Below, in pieces: positions 56,436 to 64,000 of a DNA stretch of 64,000 bases. The DNA lies in the NCBI RefSeq assembly GCF_030272615.1, contig NC_081408.1, positions 612,191,673 to 612,255,672 of the forward strand. The letters are read 5' to 3'. Every line of letters starts with the position of its first letter. Position 1 is the stretch's first letter. The notes under the pieces are model-generated. The model saw only the letters and a program-made list of their open reading frames with translations, was not told where the DNA came from and ran no database searches. The stretch is from Cryptomeria japonica (taxonomy: Eukaryota; Streptophyta; Pinopsida; Cupressales; Cupressaceae). The position numbers and the translations under genes are program-made.

Positions 56436-57350
56436 GTGCCATCCTTTTACACACCTGCTAACAAAAACATCTGCTTTCAGTGGGATGCCAAATGCCAGCA
56501 AGCATTCCAGATGCTTAAAGACTATCTCATGAATACACCATTGCTGATCCCACTGGATCTGAGTAAGAAACTATTTCTCTATATTTCAGCTACTACTACT
56601 ACAGCATTGGGAGTGCTATTGGCTCAACATAATGCAAAAGGGAAAGAGTGTGCTATATACTACATCTCTCACACACTAGTTGGCTATGAACTCAACTACA
56701 CACTTATTGAGCGAGCTTGCCTAGCAGTCATTTTGGTAGCTACTAAACTGAGGCACTATCTGTTAACACATAAAGTACATCTCATTGCAAAGATCGATCC
56801 ACTCAAGTACTTACTCAGTAAAGCAGCATTGACTAGCCGCTTGGCCAAATGGGTGATGATTCTAAGTGAATTCGACATTGAGTATGTGGACCATAAGGCT
56901 ATCAAAGGGCAAGTTATTGCAGATCAATTGGCCAATGCACCCCTCATAGGCGATCATCCTCTCATTTCCAATTTTCAAGATGAAGAGCTATTCATGATCA
57001 CAAAAGCACAACCATGGAAACTATACTTTGATGGTTCATACACTAAGCATGGCTCGAGGGTAGACATTCTATTTATCACACCTCAAGGTGACAGTATCCT
57101 GAAGTCTTACAGGCTAACTTTTCCATGTACAAACAACATAGCAAAATATGAGGCCTTGATCACAGGACTCAGATTAGCCATAAAATGGAAATTCAAAGAG
57201 TTATAGATATATGGAAACTCCCAACTGGTCATCCAATAAGTCATAGATGAATATCAGACTAAGGATGAAAAAATCATGATGTACAAACAAATGGTGGATA
57301 GTCTAAAGGCATCACTTACAACTATCACCTTTTGAGCAGATACCTAGAGA
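56436..57350 (+). pseudogene. pol: RNase H and second RNase H, Tat-1b
   Basis: The first RNase H (56520-56960) shows LYISATTTTALGVLLAQHN, CAIYYISHTLVGYELNYT and a degenerate active site. The second (57010-57350) shows FDGSYTKHGS, CTNNIAKYEALITGL (Glu to Lys in the usual AEYEA block) and NSQLVI (Asp to Asn). Two key residues of the second RNase H are therefore changed by G-to-A transitions. An extra T near 57330 restores the integrase frame. Confidence 0.85.
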
Positions 57351-58767
57351 TCAGAATCGAGCTGTTGATGCTATGGCTACCATTGCATCCCTCCTAGATC
57401 TTCCACATAATTCAACACACTACGAGTTCTTGGTAGAACAACTTTAAATTCCCTCTTATGATATCCCCGAATCTGAAATGATATGTTGCCTTGTTGGTTC
57501 TGAATCCCCATGGTACGGTGAGTTCTACACCTACCTTCGTGATCACACACTTCCTCCTAACCAATTGAATAACCAATGTAAAACCTTCATTCGCCAAACC
57601 GCTCGATATACCATCATTACTGAAACCCTATACCAACGTAGTCTTGATGGTACTCTCCTTCGATGTTTGGAACAGGATGAGATAACAAAGGCCTTGGAAG
57701 AGGTACATGAAGGAATTTGTGGAACCCATGCAAGTGGTCCTTCACTAGCCAAGAAAATCATGCGCACTGGATACTATTGGCCATCTATGGAAAAAGACTC
57801 CTACTACTTTGTCAGAAAATGAAAGAAATGCCAAGTTCATGGAGACCTAATACATGCATCAACACAAGAACTACAACCAGTCACAATACCATGGCCTTTT
57901 TGTCAATGGGGACTTGACCTTGTGGGTGAAATCCATCCATCTCCATCAAACGGCCATAAATTCATTATTACCACCACTGAATACTTCACAAAGTGGATCA
58001 AAGCTGTTCCACTTACCCAAGTCACCAGCAAGCAAATCACCTCATTCATCCTCAATTACATCATCTATTGGTATGGTGTACCCATATCCATCATCATAGA
58101 TAATGGTCTTCCTTTCAAGAATCAAGATGTCCATGAACTCTGTGAGAAGTTTCACATCCAACACCGCTTTTCCACTCCCTATTACCCACAAGGCAATGGT
58201 CAGGCCAAAGCATCAAATAAGAACATATTAAGAATCCTCAAGAAGATAGTCAATGATGCCAGCCATGATTGGCATGTTCAACTAAATTCAGCACTATGGG
58301 CGTATCGAACTAGCATTCGAACCCCTATAGGCGCAACTCCTTACTCATTGGTCTATGGTGCAGAAGCTATCTTACCTATTGAGGTCAAGATACCATCTCT
58401 ACGAGTCTCCTTGCATAATCTGATAGATGATGAAGCATACAGAGTATCACGTATTCAAGACTTGGAACTATTGGATGAGAAACAACAAGCTGCATACAAC
58501 CACCTAAAAGCTTATCAGTAGTGCATGAGCAGAAGTTATAATCATCGAGTTCAACCTCGTACATTTGAGGTAGGTGATCTTGTTCTTCGAGAGAATCCTT
58601 GTAACCAACCAAATAGAGAACATCAAGGAAAGTTTGAATCAAACTGGCTGGGTCCATATGTTATCACTACTGTATTTGGGTTCGGGGCATATCAGTTGGC
58701 CACTTCAAAAGGAGAACCACTAATATATCCGATCAATAGCATACACCTCAAATGGTTTTATACATAA
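57351..58767 (+). pseudogene. pol: Integrase, Tat-1b
   Basis: Almost open: stops only near 57446, 57820 and 58519. The zinc-binding part is at 57700-57840 (EVHEGICGTHASGPSLAKKIM, KKCQVHGD). The core has first acid GLDLVGEIH and second acid D at 58099 (IIDNGLPF). At D+36 codons is Lys (AAA, 58207-58209, GNGQAKASNK) where Glu is expected and where Tat-1a has Glu. The C-terminal part has FEVGDLVLREN and LGPYVITTVFG and ends HLKWFYT before TAA at 58765. The enzyme would lack a catalytic acid. Confidence 0.9.
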
Positions 58768-61452
58768 GTTGTACAGAGCATCATCAAGCTCCCATACATA
58801 CTAGAAAAATACCAAAAACATTCAAAGAAATGTCCTGAAGAAAATACAAAAACATCAAAATAGTAAAGAAAAATCATGCATCCAAATGGTGAACAACCAC
58901 TCCGGTGGCACCTTGGGTAAGTGTGATGGTGAAAAACTTGGCAAATAGGTGCCACTCGTAAAGGCTATGGCTCCATTGTCTTTCAAGCTTGTTGAGATCA
59001 CATTCATTACATCCACTCATCCATCAGTCCAAACACCATGGATTGTTATTGATCTGCAATCAAGAGATAGTACTTCATGTGTCTTACATCCTGTTTTTTC
59101 ATAGTCATGTCTAAAAACTGGGGGCAATGCCCTTAACCTATTGATGGAAGTGGATTCTACATTACTTGGGATTCGTTGGGTTCTTCATTCAAAACTATCT
59201 CACAAAATCCAAAAACATTGGAAAACTGTCTCACAAAATCCAAAAACATTTAAAACAATCACAAAATCCCAAAAACATTCAAATACAAATCACAAAATCC
59301 AACAAGCATCAGAAAACATCAAAAATCAACCAAAAACATGGCAACACCTTATACATACTCATCCAAGCAGATACCAAACAAGCATTGTGAAAAATACTCA
59401 AACGATGATCACTTATCAAATCGCCCAAACAACCAACATCAAACACACAAACTGTCTTAACAAGGATATATCCTTCCTTACCAAAACAAAGACATGATAC
59501 CGTTTTCATTGACAAGAAAATTATTTTTAAGCTATCAAATACTTGGTTGATTTGTAGGTTATTCATTCATTTATATATATCAAGTTCCTACACTACTCCG
59601 AGATATCCACAAGTGATTAGAGTGGTCGTGATGGTTCCTAAAGCATTGTTTGTATGTCTTCTATGAATTATTCCAATGAAATTCTTGGGCATGTACTAAT
59701 GGTGTCTACATGGGAAGTTCACTAAGTTACGTGATCATATGCAAACTATAGTCATAGATCACTACGACTTGCTGACTACAGCGTATACCTCGACCATATG
59801 AGCATGAACCATTATCGAGGGTCCACATTCTTTATTCTTTATATATGTTGTTTTCTTGTAGGTACAATGCTCCATCTTTTGTTCCTACTGCCTCACCCAC
59901 ACTCGATAATGATTTATCTCTTATTACGGTATGAACTTGTCTCAGGATATGATCAACAAAGATCAAGGAAGACGTTCCAAGTCATGCATGAAAGGAGATA
60001 ATCCTTATTTGTTCCTTAAGCAATACTCAAGTCAACTTAATCCATTATATCAAAGTTGCTTGTATTAACTTGCTATATCAAAATCCATGTAAGCAATACT
60101 CAGGTCATCTTGAATCATTATGTCAAGTTGCTTGTATTTTCTTACAACATTTTTAAGCTCAATGATGAAAATAAAGCACTATGGATTGTCATTCCATCTA
60201 ATCTGTTTATAGTGCATTCATTTGCATGTCATCCATCCATTTAAAATTCATTATTCATATGCATGATTTTTTGTGCAACTGTGAACAAGATTAATATGAG
60301 AGGTTATCTAAAAATTGAGTTGGTCTTGGATACAATCACGACAGTGTTCTCTGACACATCATCAGTGAATCATGCAAAGTTTAAACAACCTTGCATTCAT
60401 CTATCATAATCACATCATCATTTCATTACATTTAGTTGCATTTGCATTAGCCTAGTTCATTATCATATACTTGTATATAGCTTTGTTCAAATTTTTAGCC
60501 ATTCATTAGCATGCATTTAATATCATTTAGTTGCGCTTACTACATATAGTTCATTCTCATTTACTTGCATTAATATCATTATATCATTTCATTATTACAC
60601 TCATGACATTTAGATTCATTTATATGATAAATTGTCCTTATTTGCATTTACTACCATGATTAGCCATTACAAATGCATTCATTTAGTACCATTTAAGATT
60701 CATTAAGAAAGCATTCATTATCCTTTTAATTGCATTAAGGTGATGTTATTCATTACCCATGAGTTGCATTATCATCACATTATCATTTCAATTCATATTT
60801 ATCTTTTAGATCATAATATAAACCCATTTGTATTAACATCAGTTTATACATATGCATTCATTTAGAAATCATCATTTAAACATTTGTACTTTACATTTGT
60901 TTATCCATATCACATTCATCTAAAAACATCTAGATGCATTTACATAAATCATTTATTTTAAACACATCACATCAACATCATTGCATATCATCATCTTATC
61001 ATCAATTCACCATAATGTACAAGATACTGTCTATATCATCATATGCATACATAATCATCATGGTATTACATACATAAAGCATTACATCTACAAATCATGC
61101 ATATCAACCTGCATCCATATGTTAGCATCACAATCATAAAACATGCATATAGACATCATGTAGGAGTACATCATCATGAAACATACATATCGGAATCATC
61201 TTATCAAAGCATACATATAGCAAGTAAAACTATCCATCTAAGCATAAATCATAAGATCATCATCCTGTATAAAGTCCATACATATCCAACATGCATCTCA
61301 TCACAAAATATGGGATCTCCTCATATATATCATATCATTTCACCAAAAACATACATGTATCAGAGAACAATGAAGTCCAAAATATCGGCTACCAAGAGCC
61401 ATCCAAGACATAGTCCAACATGACAAATGTAACATACATACAAAATGCTCTC
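58768..61452 (+). other. 3' spacer of Tat-1b
   Basis: Aligned with Tat-1a 20476-22600 as far as about 61010. It holds the hairpin at 58936-58950, the A-rich repeat (59185-59310), AAACTGGGGGCAATG near 59105-59119 and the ATTTAGTTGCATT field (60420-60960). From about 61010 to 61452 comes CATCATATGCATACATAATC-type sequence that on the minus strand forms the 3' flank of the PMD gene. No ORF is supported. Confidence 0.65.
58936..58950 (+). other. Conserved post-pol hairpin, Tat-1b
   Basis: ACTTGGCAAATAGGT can form a 5-bp stem with two G-T pairs and loop GCAAA, 169 bases after the pol stop. Differences from Tat-1a on both arms keep pairing possible. Confidence 0.55.
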
Positions 61453-63040
61453 TCAGATACCACTCTGCCTAGATGCTGCACTATCATCACCACCTGCTCC
61501 TCCACTAGTCCCTGCATCACCTGATCTATCTCTTCATGGAGGACCCATCACACCCCCACTAGCCCTTGCATCGCCTGATCTATCTCTCCGTGGACCCATC
61601 ACACCCCCACTACCCTGCAACCTCTACGATCGCTCTGATCTTGCCCACTGTATCTTGGAATAGCTAAGTGCTTGCTGACTAGCTGGCACCACCTACTCAT
61701 ATAAACCCTGCCAATACTCTATCTCAGCCTGTGCTCGCCAAATCTCCCTCATCACCTCCCCAATATGACCCTATGCTCCTACTCAAACCCAGACTCTCTC
61801 CTGCAGCTCTGCCAATCTCTCCACTGCATCATCTCTCTCCCGCAACACTACAGTCAACTTTGACTCTCGTGCAAATAGATGCACATGACTAGTGGCCACC
61901 TCTGCCTCCAAATCCTCTATGCGTGTCTGCAAATATCCTATCATATAGTCCCGCATATCCCCACCTGTAGCTCCCTCCCTATATCCATAGGTGCCTCTCC
62001 AGTGGCTGCCTCTCTAGTAGCTCCCTCACCAGCATCCCTCCCACCTAATCTCATGCCTCCCTATATCAAAGGTCCCTGAGATAAACACAAAGGCTTCCCA
62101 CCTCTCCCCCTTCGCTGTAAGCATCCACCACTCCCTCCTCCAAAACCGCCACCTCCTCCTCCTCCTCCTCCTCCACCATCACCACCACCTCCTCCATCCC
62201 CACCACCACCATCTCCTCTCCCTTGTCCACCGACATGACCTCCTCTCCTTCTCTGTTTATGTCCCCTATCCTCCTCAAAATCTAGAATCGGCTCTATCAG
62301 ATCTAATATCTGAGGAATCAGATGTGCTATGATATACTGAGTATACTCCTCTGACACCCCTGCATCTACCATCCCTGGTCTCATATGCCATGGTCTCACC
62401 TGTAAGGTACATAACTCTACCAGTGCTTGATCATAGGGTAACACTAGTCCCCACAAGTACCTCTCTTTTACCACCCATGCATACTCTCCCGACCCACTAG
62501 GCAATCCTTGCCGCTACCCAAACTGTCTCGGCACTCTACCCAGAAGTTGTCTCTCCACATTATAGGTTGTCCTACCAATGAGGTATCATGTCATGAACAC
62601 ATATGACAATGCCTCTGCATCATCCTCCCATGGCTCACACTCAATATATGACCTCTAGATCACTGTATCCAAGTCATCCAGTGCCCACCGCCACCATTCT
62701 AACTTCCCCAGATGGGGCTAACTCATCATCCCTCCATACATGTAACATATGGTTGGTCCACTACCTAGAATCTCATACTCACTAGTCGGGTCACAAATAA
62801 GTGCTCCCATGACCAAATGTGCATCAAAGTAATCCCTACTCCCAATGATCTCACTCCTTGGTATGCTACCTCATGCAACTCTTGATATAAGTGCGACAAC
62901 ACGTACGGTCCCCATGCAAACTGGGTCCCCTCGATAATCATCTGCTCGATCACCTAACCCCAACCAATGGCAAGTCCATGCGATCGTCGATCTGAACATA
63001 GCAGTCCCCCAACAATCCCTGACAACACAGCTGGTAAAGG
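61453..63040 (-). pseudogene. Antisense PMD gene of Tat-1b, 5' part cut by LTR insertion
   Basis: On the minus strand from 63040: GWG.VIEQMIIEGTQFAWGPYVLSHLY, EVAYQGVRSL and IWSWEHL match the Tat-2 PMD gene block for block. Further on come DLDTVIQRSYIECEPWEDD, LPSGSGEYAWVVKERYLWG, PWHMRPGMVDAGV and the stretch IIAHLIPQILDLIEPILDFEED. A Gly-rich tract (62148-62220) stands where Tat-2 has its Asp/Glu tract. Then follow a coiled coil (about 61990-61800), EYWQGLYE and a C-terminus with a tandem GGVMGP..RDRSGDA repeat, ending at TGA 61453-61455. About six stops are present. The N-terminal half of the PMD lies beyond the LTR inserted at 63041. Confidence 0.8.
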
Positions 63041-64000
63041 TGTTAGGTCCTGGAGACAACTGAGAGGGGGGGGTGAATCAGTTGTCTAATAAATTTAAAC
63101 CAAAAACAACTTAAACAACTTTAATGCATAATACTCGTAAACCAGTCTTTTATGTCGATAGACAGTTTTATCAATTAATTGCAATACCAGTAAGGATTAA
63201 TGCATGAAACAAAAAGACAAAGTCATCCACACCACACAACACCAATATTTGTACTTGGAAACCCTATAAGGGGAAAAACCACGGTGGGAAACCTTACCCA
63301 CGATCAGATGATACTACTGCAGATAGTATGTGTATACAAATGGGGTCTACACATGCAGAAAGGCCAATCGCCTAGAGCTCACTATTCAATCACAAATGGG
63401 AGTCACATTGACTACAATTGGATGATTAAATCCAATATGGATGTATTTCATAAATTAGCATCTTTCTATGCTGGATTCAGTACCAGTGTAGTTCTTATTG
63501 TCTTCACAAAAACCCTCCTTCAATCTTCAAATGATGTCTGCGTGTATAGCTCTGCTTATTCTCTTATATACCTTTTCACAATTCCTTTTTCGTATTACAT
63601 ATTCGATCTTGCAAATAAGATCTTACATTTATATTATAACCTAAGACCAATTTTAGTAGGTTGGCTCTAAAGGATATTTCAATAAAATCAATTTACAAAT
63701 AAATCAATATCCGATGCAATAACCGATTCAACTTGTCAGCTTGATGCATTTACAACAATAATAAAACATCTCTATAGTGTGTCATGCTAATCTGGAAAAG
63801 ATAAACCTGCCGGTGTATATCTTGGACCTATTTGCCAGTAAGAGCAAATATGCAAATACGAATATGCCAATAAATAAATCTGCAAGACAAACTGCCCAAA
63901 TGATGTCTTTGACATAACTATGTGTTTTCCATGTTGTTCCAAGTGTCGATGATCATTATATCCTACCGGTGTACCAAATATCGGTGACTATGCATAAGTC
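63041..64000 (-). mobile_element. SIRE-like LTR (beta family), runs off the window
   Basis: In plus reading it begins TGTTAGGTCCTGGAGACAACTGAGAGG, the reverse complement of the 3' end of solo LTR beta (6518-7573), and stays colinear with it to the window end. By that comparison some 85 bases are missing. No primer site follows its 3' end on the minus strand (sequence left of 63041 is PMD), so it is a 3' LTR or a solo LTR. The expected target copy is AAAGG (63036-63040). Confidence 0.87.

Larger units (their letters stand above)
22610..63040 (+). mobile_element. Tat-1b: second copy of the Tat-1 family, split by Tat-2
   Basis: The order is shared LTR, primer site (24062), leader to 24908, Tat-2 insertion (24909-49523), leader from 49529, ORF1, gag, protease/G-patch, RT, two RNase H, integrase (to 58767), 3' spacer, and antisense PMD gene to 63040, where a SIRE-like LTR is inserted. 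Joining across the Tat-2 insertion is supported by the AAAAG target duplication and by colinearity with Tat-1a 3361-3420. Its 3' LTR lies beyond the window. Confidence 0.85.

Noticed and set aside
62066-62278. Val/Glu-rich minus-strand ORF
   Set aside because: Shadow frame of the Gly-rich tract of the antisense PMD gene.

Overview
This window is intergenic DNA from a large plant genome, built almost entirely of nested LTR retrotransposons. I found no host gene, tRNA, rRNA or CRISPR array. A seed plant with a very large genome, possibly a conifer, fits best. The reasons are the depth of nesting, the aged copies, the many C-to-T type stop codons, and elements of the Ty3/gypsy Tat lineage (second RNase H), a chromodomain Tekay/Del element and SIRE-like Ty1/copia LTRs. 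The species is an inference and I cannot fix it. All coding regions are decayed to some degree.

Layout. The framework is two copies of one Tat family in the same orientation (+), here called Tat-1a and Tat-1b, which share a single LTR between them (right edge 24059). Tat-1a runs from its cut 5' LTR (1-2503) through leader, ORF1, gag, protease/G-patch, RT, RNase H, second RNase H and integrase (ends 20475) and a 3' spacer. It was hit by a solo LTR at 852-2058 (TSD GTATG), a second solo LTR at 6518-7573 (TSD GCAAG), and a complete element at 9902-16594 on the minus strand (TSD ACCTC). That complete element has a Met-tRNA primer site, a Gag-like ORF and an unrecognised second ORF, but no pol.

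Tat-1b starts with the shared LTR and a perfect Trp-tRNA primer site (24062). It is interrupted in its leader by Tat-2, a second Tat family on the minus strand (24909-49523, TSD AAAAG, LTRs of about 1.43 kb). It resumes at 49529 with leader, ORF1, gag and pol to 58767 and a 3' spacer, and ends in an antisense plant mobile domain (PMD) gene (61453-63040). That gene is broken by another SIRE-like LTR running off the window end.

Tat-2 itself contains a 5'-truncated Tekay/Del chromovirus (about 35400-43469, + strand) with a 4.3-kb 3' LTR. The Tekay element replaced the gag/protease junction of Tat-2. Between pol and 3' LTR, Tat-2 carries its own antisense PMD gene (27193-29016).

What stands out: two Tat families each carry an antisense PMD gene downstream of pol; a small ORF upstream of gag is conserved; a small hairpin lies about 165-172 nt after the pol stop in all three Tat copies; a G-patch-like segment lies between protease and RT; two integrases have Lys in place of the third catalytic acid; and a non-autonomous element pairs a zinc-knuckle Gag with a novel ORF.
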